64,000 nt of DNA, from NCBI GenBank assembly GCA_020091685.1, contig CM034592.1, positions 36,362,705 to 36,426,704 on the forward strand. The letters are read 5' to 3'. This DNA comes from Lutjanus erythropterus (Eukaryota; Chordata; Actinopteri; Lutjaniformes; Lutjanidae). The translations under genes and the position numbers were made by a program. Below the pieces are notes generated by a model that was not told the DNA's origin, ran no database searches, and saw only the letters and a program-made list of their open reading frames with translations. How positions within the stretch are numbered: position 1 is the stretch's first letter; each line of letters starts with the position of its first letter. This document shows positions 25,215-37,637 of the stretch, piece by piece.

Positions 25215-26562
25215 TATGCTCTTAGAAAAAATGGTTCCAAAAAGGTTCATCTTGAAGGGCTTTTTTGAAAAAAAGGTCCGGCAGAGGTTCTTTGTAAGAG
25301 TAAGGGCTCCATTAAGAACTTTTTTTTGCAAGAAAGGGTTCTTCAAGAATTGTTGAATGTATGGTAAATCCTCACCCTCACCTTTCAGTGGCAAAGCGTA
25401 GTGAGCAGAGTGGAGCACAGACACGAACGAGGGAGTTCGGTTAGGCAGGAGCTGTTTTGGTTCCTGTTTCGTAGGCGACCATCAGGGTTTTAAATCTGAT
25501 GCGAGCAGCAACTGGAAGGCAGTGGAGCGATCTGAACAGCAGAATGACACGAGCCCAATTTGAGCTGTTTGAAAACCACAGTCTAGATCCTCTGCAGAGG
25601 ACTGAACGTACATGCAGGGAGATCTGCCAGAAACGAGTTGTACTACTCACTTGGTGATATCATGAGAGCCTGAAATAGAAGTTGTGCTGCATGCCGAGAC
25701 AGATAGGGTCTGATCTTCCTGATGCTGTACTGGAAAAAAATCAACACAACTGAGCAAACAAGGCCACGTGGACCTTGAAGGTTAGATGGTTGTCAGTCAT
25801 GACACCCAAGTTTCAGGCAGTGTTTATAGATGTGAGCTGGTTTGATTCAAGCTGGGTACCGGTTTCTTGTTGTACAGAGGGACTGGCTGAGATGACAAGG
25901 AGCTCGGTTTTGGAGAGGTTAAGTTGATGGTGGTGTTTTTTCATCTATGTTGAGATTTGGTGAGATATTAACGCAGAGACTCTGTGGTCTTCTGGAGGGG
26001 ACAAGAGGAAGAGTTGGGTATCAGCAGCATAACAACGGTATGAGCGACCATGAGAATGGATAATTTCTACATATAAGGATGTGTATATTGAGAAGAGAAG
26101 GGGACAGAACACCCTGACCCTTGAAGAACCCCTGTGGATGTGTTTTTGCCTCATCTGAAGAATCCAGTAAGGTTCTTTATAGAACCCTCAGAGGATAAGA
26201 GGATTACAGATGGAACCTGTGTTAAAAAGTGTATTTTTAGATTGGTGGGTTCCCCATAAAACTTTTACCCGTGTGGGTTCTTGGTAGAAAACCCTGGGCG
26301 GGTTCTAGATGAAACCTTTGGGATGTAAACAAGTTCTCGGTAGAACCCCCGGTTGTGTTCTAGATGAAGCCATTGGTCAAACCCCTTGGGTCCGTTCTTG
26401 TTGGCCCCCTTAGAAGGTGGAAAGATTCTGGGTGGAACCATTACATCATTGACAGGTTCTCTGTAGAACCTCACATAGAGGGTTCTGGATGGAACCTTTC
26501 TCCTATGGGCACAAGTGAAAGAACCCTCTATGCTTTTAGTTAGCACCTTTATTTCTAAGCAT
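25215..26562. mobile_element. GGTTCT/AGAACC foldback-like element, copy 1, split by a LINE fragment
   Basis: Terminal inverted repeats: left TGCTCTTAGAAAAAATGG, right end read in reverse ATGCTTAGAAATAAAGGTGC. The interior is full of GGTTCT, AGAACC and RAACCCTTGG words that are reverse complements of one another, so the element can fold extensively. A LINE fragment (25385-26145) splits it. It encodes nothing. The same ends occur in the copy at 57593-58434. Confidence 0.7.
25385..26145 (-). pseudogene. Decayed LINE reverse transcriptase fragment nested in the GGTTCT element
   Basis: On the minus strand, broken frames read FCPLLFSIYTSLY, then SHGRSYRCYAADTQLFL, then further on LHCLPVAARIRFKTLMVAY. 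These match the palm region and C-terminal part of fish non-LTR reverse transcriptases of the CR1/L2/Rex1 kind, in the order expected for a minus-strand copy. The catalytic YADD is changed to YAAD, and frameshifts separate the blocks. It is a dead copy; clade assignment is tentative. Confidence 0.8.
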
Positions 26563-28360
26563 GTCAGTGGAGAACATAACAACTCATTTCCTTTACAGAA
26601 ATCACAACATCACGACAGTGTGTCTGATTAATACTTAATTTTCTGGTGCACAAATAAATGAACATTAACATTATTTCTCCCTTTATTTATTTATTTACTT
26701 ATATTTGTTTGTTTGTTTGCTAAAGTTATGTGGGATTTTGCTCATTTGTGCCGTTGTTTTGCTTGACATGGTGCCCCTGTGGAACATTTCTAATAATCTC
26801 TCCTTTTACTTATCCAACACTTTTGGTTAATGGGCATTCTTTTGATGGTGCTCACAGCCGCGCGTGTGGACATCTCCACTGACCATTTAATCAGGTGCTA
26901 ATTAACCAACACAACCTTAGAAACCAATTTATGATTACTTTTCCTCTCCTGTTCACAGCCCATTATGTCTGACAAAGATGAGTTCTGAAATCCATTTGGA
27001 AGACACCGCCATATTGTCAGTATCTGAGGTGATAACTAAACAAGGAAATGACTTTGTCTGGAAATCAATTTAATTTGAAAAAGTTTGCACCTCTTATTAA
27101 ACTGCCATCCCATTTGCTGTGATGAGTGTGAGCGTTTATTAACCACACAAGCACATCAACTCGACACGCAAACCAATAATGCCCGTGAATATGAAAAGTG
27201 CTTCTTATGCACTGAAGTGTGGCGGATGAGATATGCATAAATTCATGAACAGGTGTAATGTGTTCTGTAAAAACTTAAAGTAACCTTTTAGCACAAAGTG
27301 CGAGTGACTGCAAATTATTTATGTTAATTTTTAAATACATGCAAACTCACAGTCGCACAAAGGACTCTATTACAACAACTGTGTATGGATTTCTGAAACC
27401 AGTGCTCGTTTTGCAACAGAAAATAAAACGGCGAAGGTTTAAGAATTTAATGTTGAATCACTGCTTTGACATCATAAAGCAATATATATTTTTGAATTCT
27501 GTATGGGAAACTAGACTCATACAGAAACCTTGACCCAGCTCGCACAGCACTTAATATACCATGGTAACAGAAGGTTCTGCTTCCCTACAGCCACAGCTCA
27601 CTAAATAATGTGAAAGGACTGTGTGCACTGTAAAGAATTTCTCTGTAAAATAACAGTAAAATACTGGCAGCTGAGACACCGGCACTTTGCTGTGCATCTA
27701 CTGTAATTTATTTTAACTGTATAATACTGCATAATGGATTACAGTAGGTGACAGATCATTGCAGCATTGCACGTTGTTTATTTATAAAGCTCTACTGCAA
27801 AAACTGCCTAGTTACCTCTGCTCTCTGATTACATTTAAACACGGGATTTACAATGTCAGGTCACAGGACATTTTAACTTTAGCTGTACCTCTTGTTCACA
27901 CTGAATTTGGCAAAAGTGGGTTCAGATACTAAGCTGCATGCAAATGGAATGAGCTCCAGAAAAACATGAAGTTACATCCTCTTATTTCATTTTAAAAGGT
28001 TGGACTTATGTAGAATCGCTCTTGGGATTGTGTGTCTGTAAATTATATGTTTGTCTGTATTTAAACACTATATGTTTATTTTTGAGACTGCTTATTTAAA
28101 TAATAAAAAAGATTAAATAAATGAAAGAAAAAATCATTTGTATAACTGACTTTGTAAGACTAATAATAGTGTTGGGAACATTGGTATATAAAAAAAAGAC
28201 ACTTGACTGCATTTGAATGTCTCCAATAAAATCATTAATGACAGGTTTTACTGAGCTCAAGAGGATAACTTCAGATGCTGAAATAAAAACCATCAAGAAC
28301 AGTCTAACACAACTGCAGCAGGACTTGGCTGGTGCTCCACTGCTATAGAAATACTGTCTA
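26563..28360. other. No gene seen; low-repeat block
   Basis: From about 26850 to 27540 the sequence is repeat-poor, with homeobox-type words (CTAATTAACC, TTTATGATTA, ATGCATAAATTCATGAA) that are common in conserved vertebrate enhancers. No coding frame is supported. A conservation test is needed before calling it an enhancer. Confidence 0.35.
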
Positions 28361-28361
28361 A

Positions 28362-28985
28362 TAAATAGTATAATTAAAGGAGAGGAGAAGTCGGGGGTTA
28401 TTATTCATCTGGATTAACATGAATGTCAAAATGCCAATGCCAAATTTCATTAAATATTTCACTCAAAACCACAAATGTGAACCTTGTGGTGGCACCGGAA
28501 AAAAGTCAGTCGATCACAGAAGTCATTAGGATTCTTGTCTGGTAACCATGAGTGTCTGGGCAAACTTTTGAGCCAATCCATCTGGTATATGTTGAGACAT
28601 TTCACTGGATGAATGAAAAATTCGACCAATTGGTGGCAAAATTAAAAAGTCAGCAAAGTCAGCAGGGTTCATCGGTGTTTTACAATTTTATTTTAAATAA
28701 CTGCCCTGACTTCATATAAATAATGTGGCGGGGCTGCGTTACTGTATAATAAAATGCATAATTAAGGAAAAGGAGAAGCCCGGGGATGACCAAACTCATA
28801 ATTCATCCTGATGAGCATGAATGTTAAGAAGCCAAATTTCATGGCAATCCATTTAATATTTGTGGAGATATTTCACTCAAAACCACTAATGTGAACCTTG
28901 TGAGGGAAAAGTCAGGCAATCACAAAACTCATTGTGATTCTTGTCTGGCTACCGAGAGTGAAAAACTTTTGTGCCAGTTCATCTA
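28362..28985. repeat. Two tandem copies of a ~380-bp teleost interspersed repeat
   Basis: Both copies run from a TAATTAAGGAAAGGAGAAG-like start through ATTTCACTCAAAACCAC, GTGAACCTTGTG, AAAAGTCAG and GATTCTTGTCTGG. The second starts at about 28745. The unit matches a common fish repeat that reads GGAAAAGTCAGGGGATCACC. Confidence 0.7.
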
Positions 28986-28987
28986 GT

Positions 28988-29340
28988 TTATAACTTTTGC
29001 AGAGGAGCAGTACAAAGCATCCTGACTGGAAACCTCACAAACTGGTGTGGGATGTGCACGGCCCAGGACAGGAGGACTCTGCAGCGGGTGATTGAAGCTG
29101 CCCAGAACATCATTGGTACCCTTCTACCGAGCACACGGGGAGATGAGGGGTCTATGCAGAGAACAGAGGATACTAGAGGACAATACCCACCCACCCCAGC
29201 CACAGCCTGTTCACTCTGCTGCCATCAGGCAAGAGATACAGAAGTATCCACTGCAGTACCACCAAACTGAAGAGCAGCTTCTTTCCTCAGGCTGTGAGAC
29301 TATTCATCCTCCATATAAAATAGGCTGCTATATTTCTTAT
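28988..29340 (+). pseudogene. C-terminal fragment of a CR1/L2-type LINE reverse transcriptase
   Basis: Frames read GAVQSILTGNLTNWCGMCTA, then DRRTLQRVIEAAQNIIGTLL, then in a shifted frame HSAAIRQEIQKYPLQYHQTE and SGCETIHPPYK. This is the order of the last part of fish L2-type LINE proteins (ESILTGCITTWYGNCTA ... LQRVVRTAQ ... FSLLPSGKRYRSI). At least one frameshift makes it non-functional. Confidence 0.85.
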
Positions 29341-29569
29341 TCAACAATCTACTGTATATTTTTTCAACATTATTCTTGCTAGTAGCAAAAGAGCAGGTCA
29401 TTATGGCAAAATCTACTCCAACAGGGTGATGCAGGACATTAAAATGGTTTTATTGCTTTTGCTAAAGACGGGCATACGTTATGATTTGAGCCTGTTTGTA
29501 ACCCAATCTTGAGCCACACGACTCAATTAAGAGACGGATAATATGGACAGTAAAGGACCATCCACACCA

Positions 29570-29675
29570 AGAACTATAGTATACCTATAACTATAACTAT
29601 GAAAAAATATTGTTTTAAAAATCATTCTAAATCAAGTGAATGGTGGAGTTATAGTTATGGTTATAGTTAAATAAG
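29570..29675. mobile_element. Short inverted-repeat MITE of the ACTATAACTATAAC type
   Basis: CTATAACTATAACTATG is matched by GTTATAGTTATGGTTATAG about 60 bases later, with AAAAATCATTCTAAATCAA between. This resembles a known fish MITE with GATAACGATAAC-like arms. Confidence 0.55.
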
Positions 29676-30832
29676 TAAAGTACTGCTACCACTACATTTC
29701 TGCAAAAAGGAACTATATTTTTCTCTGGTGTGGGATAATATACGGTACAATGTCTATATTTATTTTGCAATAATGACCCACTCACTGTACATTATCCCAT
29801 TTATTACACAGCTACTTACTAGGAAAATCAACAATTTCATTTTATTGCTTCTGCTAAATCATCCAGAGTCTGTGATTAGATCTGCGTCTGCAGGAATGGT
29901 CTCTTATTCATAACAGGTGACTGCTAGAATGATGTAATTGACCAATCAGAATTGAGTATTCAACAAAGCTATGTAATAAAGAGGAACAACATCCAGCCGA
30001 CCGACATCCCTGGAGCCACATAATGTATATAAAGACACAATCAAACCGTTTGTTTATGTTAATAGAAAAACAATAACAACACAAGTTACTATTAGTGCGC
30101 ATAGAACAAAGAGCAATTAACCTATGATTCTATTTATACATCAATAATCACATTTTTATGTCATAAGAGAGCACCACTCAGGCATGAATTGATCAAATTT
30201 CCCATTAAGACAACAACATGTCTTGAATGGTCTCTGTGAAGGTCGGTAATAGCTGAAGACTCCATATATGTTCCTGCGCCTATGCTTTCTCTTGCTAAGA
30301 GCACCATCATGCAAACAATAACAGAACAGCATAAACGAGTCCCACCTTACTCACATTACCATCTTAATTACATTTCAAGTGCATTTTCCATATGCATGTA
30401 AACACGATCTGTGGCCTTGAAATTGCTGTGCCATCATAACAACCAAATGGAATAAGTGCACTGAATGATGGATGTTGTCAAAGATACACAATAACCTTAC
30501 AATACATTCCAAAAAATTTCACCTTTTCTGATATTTGTCTGTCTAATCACTGTCACAGTCTGAAGTAGCTGCAGAATGATATGGTAAATGAGCATGACAA
30601 CCCCAAATCTTTCATTCAACCGAGGACACGAGGACAATCACCATCATGAAAAGAGAGGACAACGTAGACAGTTATATCTCTACCAGGACTACCAGGGTGC
30701 TATGACAAGAGAAACAAAGGCGTCTTCTTCTTTATCTGACAACCATGCAATTTTGAAATTCATTTTCAAAGGGCACACTTTTCCGAAACCACAAAAAAAA
30801 CTGTACAAGGACCTTCAACTTAAGTTAAAACA
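29676..30832. other. No gene seen
   Basis: AT-rich, apparently single-copy sequence without a supported exon. Confidence 0.5.
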
Positions 30833-31766
30833 TTAAAGGGATAGTTCTGATTGTTTGAAGTGGGGCTGTAGGAGGCAATTTCACCCCTTTACTTTGCCAT
30901 CAGACAGCATTTTCTGATGGGAAACTTCTCTTATATAACACATATATCGCTCTCTCCCAAACAGCCAAAGTCCGTAGACATAATCAATCATTTCACTTCG
31001 CAGAAGATGGGAGTTGCTGGTCTACTGCTGCCTTGATCAGTTAGTTTGTTTGTGGTATTGTGAGACTGTGGTGTATTAAATGGTTAGCTCGGATTCACCA
31101 AATGCACACAATAACACGAACAAACTGAGAAATCAAGGCAGCATTAGACCAACAACTCCTGTGTTCTGTGAGGAAAATTTGTTGCTTTTTCCAATGGAGT
31201 TTGGTTGGTTTGGAGAGAGCAATATTTGGTTTATATAATGGCGGTAGACTTAAACTAATATTGATTTTTCTAACATTTTCTTTTATTGGAAACCAGCATC
31301 AATGGCAAATAGAAAGTACAAAACCGTGTTCCAAATTCCCCCCTTTTTTTGGTGTGTTAAAGCAGAGAAATAACACCTTTCTCCAACCCCCTGACTCACC
31401 CAGGCTCTCACAAAGATACAGCGAAAATAAACTGTACAGATCAAAGAATTAAACAAACATAAAACACATAAATAGAAAGTAAATAAAATAAAATAGGGAG
31501 GGAGGTGCAATGGAAGGATGTTCAAAGTGCTTAGGGGATGCATTGAGAGTCCAGAGAGGTCAGAGTATTTACATATGAAATAACAGGCTGCTAGTTTGGC
31601 AGGATATTGATTTTTTTTTTTATGTGAGCTTTTTTTTGGTGGCTAAAATATGTTTTGCTGCTGATTCCGTTCACAACAGTACAGTTGCTTAGCTTCTTAC
31701 ACCAGCACACGTACTATTGAGTGCCACATACGATCCCACTTCAGAAAATCTGAACTATCCCTTTAA
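30833..31766. mobile_element. Complete TTAA-flanked non-autonomous transposon
   Basis: Left end TTAAAGGGATAGTTCTGATT, right end (reverse) TTAAAGGGATAGTTCAGATT, continuing TGAAGTGGG on both sides: terminal inverted repeats of about 30 bp. TTAA flanks both ends (30833-30836 and 31763-31766), the target duplication of the piggyBac and Kolobok superfamilies. The 934-bp interior has no transposase frame. Fragments are at 17206-17540 and 33475-33658. Confidence 0.85.
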
Positions 31767-33474
31767 CATCGGGGATTTCAAGGTTTCCACTTAATGAAAG
31801 CAGTGCGTTAACGTGATTGTTTAAAATTCTCCTCATCCTCCTCTGTTATCGTTTTAATCACCTGATTATAAAATGATATCATATATACCCCAGCTGTTTT
31901 CTTCCTCCTGCCTCCTCTTACACAGCTCACCTTCCAAGCTTATGAAACACCCAGCAGGATCACAAAGGAAGAGGAAAAAAATCAATGTAATTGAACCCTG
32001 TGTGGTCACCAGGATAGCGGGCGTAGGTACAATTCTCTAATGTTTAAAGGGGACAACATGCAGAGGCGTCATCCGGTGGCAGCACAGCCACAACGGAACA
32101 AATTCAAAAGTGCCAGAATTTGAGGATATGAAGTTCCAGGGTTTGAAACCTGCAGCACGCAAAGGAAGAGGAAGTGCCAGTGACAGATCGCTCATTTCCT
32201 GCGATCCTAGTTGTCATGGAGATGGTGGTAACTTGTCGTAATGTCAGGGTTTGATGTTGCTCATTAGGCCGGTAATGATTTGTGGATAGATTGTAGGTGT
32301 GGGAGCCGTGTCTCATTTGAAGCCATACGCCGGCATGCAGAGTATTTCAGACACTTGTGTTTACTGAGAGATGCGAGCTACTTTATTGCTCCTAATGTCA
32401 TAATTTACATTCTCCTAGTGGACCCTAATGGATCCAAAGCATCTTCCCTTTTTGTTGAGCTGAATAATCAATGAAAATGGAGGTTTTGATCATACAGAGC
32501 ACTGACGTTACCGGAGGTATCATCAGTCATATTATTGTTACTATCATAATTATTATTGTCAGTGTTTGTGTGTTTCGGATTCATGACAGAACATTTATAG
32601 CAGGTGGTTCATCAGTTTTTTTGCCTGTGATGAGCCGTTGTGTGAAATTCTGGCAGGGGATTTGCTTTTATGCCACACAGTTTGACTCCTTACCCCTCTA
32701 ACGGGTACTGAACATCTGTCAAAAATTCTCAGCAGCGTGACAGTGTGGTGGCACAAACAGTCAATATTTCAGCTACAGTACACAGCATTTATTCAAAACC
32801 CTAATGGGGGCTCTAGATTACGTTTTGAAGCTACAACGGGCAAGAATTTCCTTTTTAAAAGCATATTTGTTGTATCAGGCTGCAAGCCAACACCTCATCC
32901 AATGGTACTGAGACTACATTGATTAATGCACTTTACCCACATTAATTCTGGTGTTGGGTACCCACAGAAGTGACAAATCAAAATTCATGTCATAGATGCT
33001 TCCTAATTAGTGGCAAGCAAGTGCTCTGATCAGAGCAAACTGGACTCAGTGATGTTTCCGCTGCCACCTATCAGCTTATTCCTCTTCTGTCCCTTTAAAG
33101 CAGCCGCAGACTCGACAGTGTTGCTGAGTGCAGTTTAATTTGAAGTACAACAGAAATGGTCCTCCAGTGCCTACACTGGTATTTTTGTTTTTTATGATGT
33201 CATTTCTCGGAGTAACTTCAAATGCTTCATATCCCTACAATCTGCACAACATATGCTAAAATGGCATGTAAGTAAGTAAAGAATAATAACTAATAAAAGT
33301 ACTGATTTTGTGACATACATTTAAAAAATATTTTTCATTAAATTTTACTAATTAGATGCAAAATACAGTGACCCAAAAGATTTCTAAGTGAAGAAACATT
33401 GAACAAAATGACTCTCCACAAGTTATGTGAGCTATTTACAATTTTGTTTTTGAGATATGCTCATTTTTATGACC
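31767..33474. other. No gene seen
   Basis: Mixed unique sequence. ATT repeats lie near 32535-32560. No recognised element. Confidence 0.5.
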
Positions 33475-33658
33475 AGAGTGCAAAGGCATTTTAATAGATT
33501 CATCTGAAATAGAAATATTTCAGTGACCCGGTCCACAGCAGTTCGCTGTTTAGCCTCTGTGCTGGTGTCCCTCTCTGCTTCTCCAAACATCTGATGCACT
33601 GACTATCAACCAGTGCCTCATACAATCCCACTTCCAATAATACGAACTATCCCTTTAA
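33475..33658. mobile_element. Right end of the same TTAA transposon family
   Basis: CCTCATACAATCCCACTTCC followed by GAACTATCCCTTTAA matches the right end of the element at 30833-31766. Confidence 0.75.
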
Positions 33659-35280
33659 TAATGTCTCAAGCCATGGGGAGTGAACTTTTAAGCGTTGAAA
33701 TAGTTACCTGTCGCTGCCATTTGGAGCCGTCATCTCTGCCAAGTGTAGCTTTAAGCAAAATGAATCCACATATTATATGTTTACTGCAGCGTCTGCAGCT
33801 GTTGACAGCTCGTGACAAGATTCAAATAATTTCCACAGGAGTGCTCCGAATCCAGGAGGAGGGAGTGCTCCTCTCCCTGTGCCTGATTGTAGGTCCTATG
33901 AATTTTTAAGTGTGCATCGTGGTGACACACAGGGGTTCTTGGCATATAAAATCATATAGAGTTTGGGCCCCAAGGCTTCGTGTTCCAGCCCCGGTCCTTT
34001 CCCTTTGACATTAAGACCGGAACATGCTCCCTCAGAGGAGAAGCCCGGCTTCTGCCTTTTAATGAAAGGTGTTCATCATCACCTTGTCAGCAACAGTGTG
34101 TGACTACGACAGGTTGACGCCACTTAGTCTCCCTAAGGGGAGCTTCGGCTGTCAAGCAGAATTTGCAGTCCTGCCATTTTACCTTGACAGACGAACCAAC
34201 CTGGACAGGACAGGAGAGTGGGGCCACATAATGGGCCCTCCAGTTGTCTTCCCCTTAAAAAAGGTGAATTGGATGACATTTGTGTCTTATTTGAGTCCTG
34301 AGAGCTGCATCTTGTTCTGCTGCGCTAGTCATTCTGTGTTTACACCAACAGATGAATCAGAGCATTACTTTCACCATCATTCATCGCCCACGCCATCACA
34401 TCACAATCCTCGAAAGGCCCTCAAAGGTCAGTGTGGCGGAGATGACCGGCCTCTCCTTTGGCTGCTACGAGCGAGTGCCTTCGCTTTGCCCCAGTTCGCC
34501 TGCATGGGTGAGCCCTGATCGCAGGCGTAAGGGGGGGTTACAGTAATGCTAGCTGACATGCTGAGAAGCTGTGATTGCTTAGAGGGCTTTGTGGGCGAGC
34601 TGGGTGGATGGTGTGGGTGGCGGCGGAGGGATAGGGGCCGTGTCTCACAAGGACCTTTAACAGCCTTTTAAAAGCTCTGAGAGGGGCCGGCCTGACGCCA
34701 GCCACTCACAGGAGAGAAATTGCTGACAGAGCTGAAGGGGAGGGAGGGCGGAGGGGAGGTGGAGGAGGCGAGCAGGAGAGCGCGGCAGTTCCTGGAATGT
34801 CTTTTGAGTTCATCACGCAGTCCTGTGATCCCGGTGAAGATCGAGACACACCACAACCTAATCGCCCTCGCTGAAGTCACTGTGTAATTACAACCATTTG
34901 CGCTAAATAATTCACCAGGTGCAACTGCTGAAATAACATCCAGCACTCATGGAATGAATGCACTTCTGTGAGTTTTTCCACTGAAGCCTATTACACCACT
35001 TTAGTCTCTGTCGGGTCAGCCTGGCCGCTGAGATAGAAACATCCCACATCACAATCCTACGACCCGGTACCTCTCACAGAAAGCTTGCAGAGTGCCGTGT
35101 TTGACCTATAAAGGTCTGACTAAATTGGCTAATATCATGGTCTGCGCCACTGAATCCCGTGTTTCTTTGGAGTTATAATACTTTTATATTTTTCAGTGGT
35201 TTTATTTTTACTTCACTTTTGATTTTTGCTTTCATTGCAATCTAGTTTCAGTTGCTTTCTGGAGTTTTAACTGTTTAAAA
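33659..35280. other. GC-richer unique block without a supported gene
   Basis: The longest open frame (149 codons at 34069-34518, plus strand) has no recognisable domain or splice context. From about 34680 to 35050 the sequence is free of known repeats and looks constrained (CTGTGTAATTACAACCATTT, GCTAAATAATTCACCAGGTG), so it is a candidate conserved non-coding element. Confidence 0.35.
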
Positions 35281-35284
35281 ATGT

Positions 35285-35400
35285 TTTAGTCAGAGCCCAG
35301 CCAATATATTCAACAATGGTGGAGTGATGTTAACAGCTGATATGGGCCTGGTATGGGTCTATCACTGATCCATATATTGGTATTGATGTATATGTTTACC
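35285..35400. mobile_element. CGATATATCGG-type MITE fragment
   Basis: AGAGCCCAGCCAATATATTC, GCTGATATGGGCCTGGTATG and CCATATATTGGTATTGATG match the family at 14155 and 20815. Confidence 0.5.
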
Positions 35401-35424
35401 AGAATGCAGAAGAAGATAAAAAAT

Positions 35425-36175
35425 TATTGGTCACACTTTATTTTACAGTACACTAATAAGATGTAAAAAGCAGTACTTTGCATCAAATTATAAAAAAACT
35501 AGAAATTATATGCTCTTTATTAGACAGTAAAAAAAAAACCCAGTTGTACCCCAATTATACACTATACACCTGAGGTACACTAATGAGGCGTAACAAGCCG
35601 TACTTTGTGTCAAATTAGATAAAAACAAGGAATAATAAAGGAATAGTAAATTATTACATTTAATCATGATTACGTAATCAGATTACAAAAAACCCTAACT
35701 GTCTCAATTAAAATATGCACCAGTGTCTCCTCATGCATGTTGCGTTGACAAATTTGACCAAATTGTCAAAAAATAAAATTAAAGACATTTTTTTTATATA
35801 CATTTTTATTTTAGCTTGAGAAGCGGTTGCAGTTCATTCCCCACTGCCCTGATGTAAACATTATACATAAATGAAGTCTTTGGGGTAAATGTTAGAAGTA
35901 TGGATTCAAATATTTCAAATATGTGACTTCTTAATTACCACCTACTTCCAATAAAATCTGAAAGTAAATGTTGGGGTAATTTGGGGATAATTTCAAATAA
36001 TTAAAAATTCTTTTATATTTTTGTTTCATTTAGTTAGTTCTTTAAGGCACACAATATCGTTTCAGTTTGGGTTTTTTTCTAAAATGTCAGGGTAATTTTG
36101 GGGTAATACCAATGAAATGACTATTTACCATCTATGTAACATGAAATTAGGGAACTGTAAAATGAAGCAGTACAG
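35425..36175. repeat. Two adjoining fish interspersed repeats
   Basis: GGTCACACTTTATTTTACAG begins a segment with an internal ~130-bp partial duplication (GTACACTAATAAGATG / GTACACTAATGAGGCG). It is followed by a segment with repeated TTGGGGTAAT words (AATGTTGGGGTAATTTGGGG, TTTTGGGGTAATACC). Neither encodes protein. Confidence 0.5.
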
Positions 36176-37630
36176 TTTAGTTTAGGTAACAATATGTAAG
36201 TTCTGTCCCAAGGGTCTCTCTAAAATAATAACAAAAGATGTAGTTTGATGTAGGGATCATGACAGTTGCTGTTTTCAACCACCATCGCAGATGAAAATCT
36301 GTTTGACTCCAGCAGAAATCATGTTCATGGAAAAGGTAACGTATTAAAGTTTTATTCACGTTGTTTAGTCTCGCATGCTGACTTCCTACCTCAGTCTATG
36401 ACGTGCCTGATGTGTCCTGTTTTCCCAGAATTTATAGCAACTAACTAGCAACAGCTAGCAGGAAACGCGGCATTACCTTGAATAAATTGTGAGATGTAAA
36501 ATGTAAGAACACAGCTCAACAAAATAAATCACATGTCAAGCATTTTTAGTAATTTTAATGCAGAAATGTTACATATTATAGCTTTACCCATAATAGCCCT
36601 GGTGTGGACAATCATCCATCCCCAGACGGGAAATAAAAGATCCAAAAAGAACACTAAAGTCCTGGGAAGCTTTATTACTCTCATTCCTTCAATAACTCGC
36701 TCAGACTTCCAGTTGCGTGCCATATTTCATCTCGGCACTGAAGAATGAGTTTTCTGACAGTGAACATGAGAAATGCAAGATACTCAACGGGCACGGCTGG
36801 AGGGGGGCAGCCTACCCACAGAAGATCACAGCAGTGGCAATGAATGCATCAGAAAACACTGCTGTAGGCGAGCATAAGTCAACAGTGCCTAATGTGAGCC
36901 TTTGGTATGCATGATGTTAAATAGATTGTGAAAATGCTCTTTTCATGACTAAGATGGAGCTTTTCATTAATCCTAGAGCTGAACCTGCCTCCGCAAAACA
37001 ACGAGCATCCCTCGCGGGAAAGACAAAACACCCACGGTGGGCTAGAGAGATCTCAGAAGAGCTCTCATACGCCTCATGGACTCGCTCTCGTTGCATCCGC
37101 CCCCTAAGCTGTGCGTGCATTTGTGATTTGCATGTTTGTAGATGTATGTAATACGTCATATGTGAAGCACGTTGTAATAAGTGTCTATATTCGCGGGCAT
37201 GTATCATTTTCTCTGTGTGTACGACCGTGTATAGGCCTTTCAACACCATGTGCATATGCTTCTGTGCTCTGCGTGCAGAGTGTAGGTGGATGTGGTTGAG
37301 ACAGATATTCACACAACTCATATTCTGCTTTTTATGTGTGCGTGCACAGCAGTTGGTCAGAGGAGATATAGGTTTTTGATTTTATTTTAAGAAGCAGCTG
37401 TTAATGATACCCACGTGTAGAGGATTAAGGCAATAGCAGTGAGATTCAGTAAATATTAAAATGTGTTAATGCTGATAAGTCTGCATGAGCTACTTTTTTT
37501 TATTTGCTACGATATGAAAAATACAGCAGGACTAAACTGGCACACCTCAATTTAGCACAAATCCCTCTCTGCTTCTTCCTCGCCTTCTCTCTACCTTCCT
37601 TCCTTCCTTCCTTAGTTCTGTCTTACATTA
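36176..37630. other. No gene seen
   Basis: A 134-codon minus-strand frame at 36917-37321 has no recognised domain and competes with several other frames; I treat it as chance. CTTC repeats at about 37592-37612. Confidence 0.45.
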
Positions 37631-37637
37631 ATTAAAA

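Noticed and set aside
34069-34518. 149-codon plus-strand open frame
   Set aside because: Long mainly because the block is GC-richer; no domain, several competing frames, no flanking splice sites in phase.
36917-37321. 134-codon minus-strand open frame
   Set aside because: Overlaps two plus-strand frames of similar size, no recognisable domain and no acceptor or donor in place.
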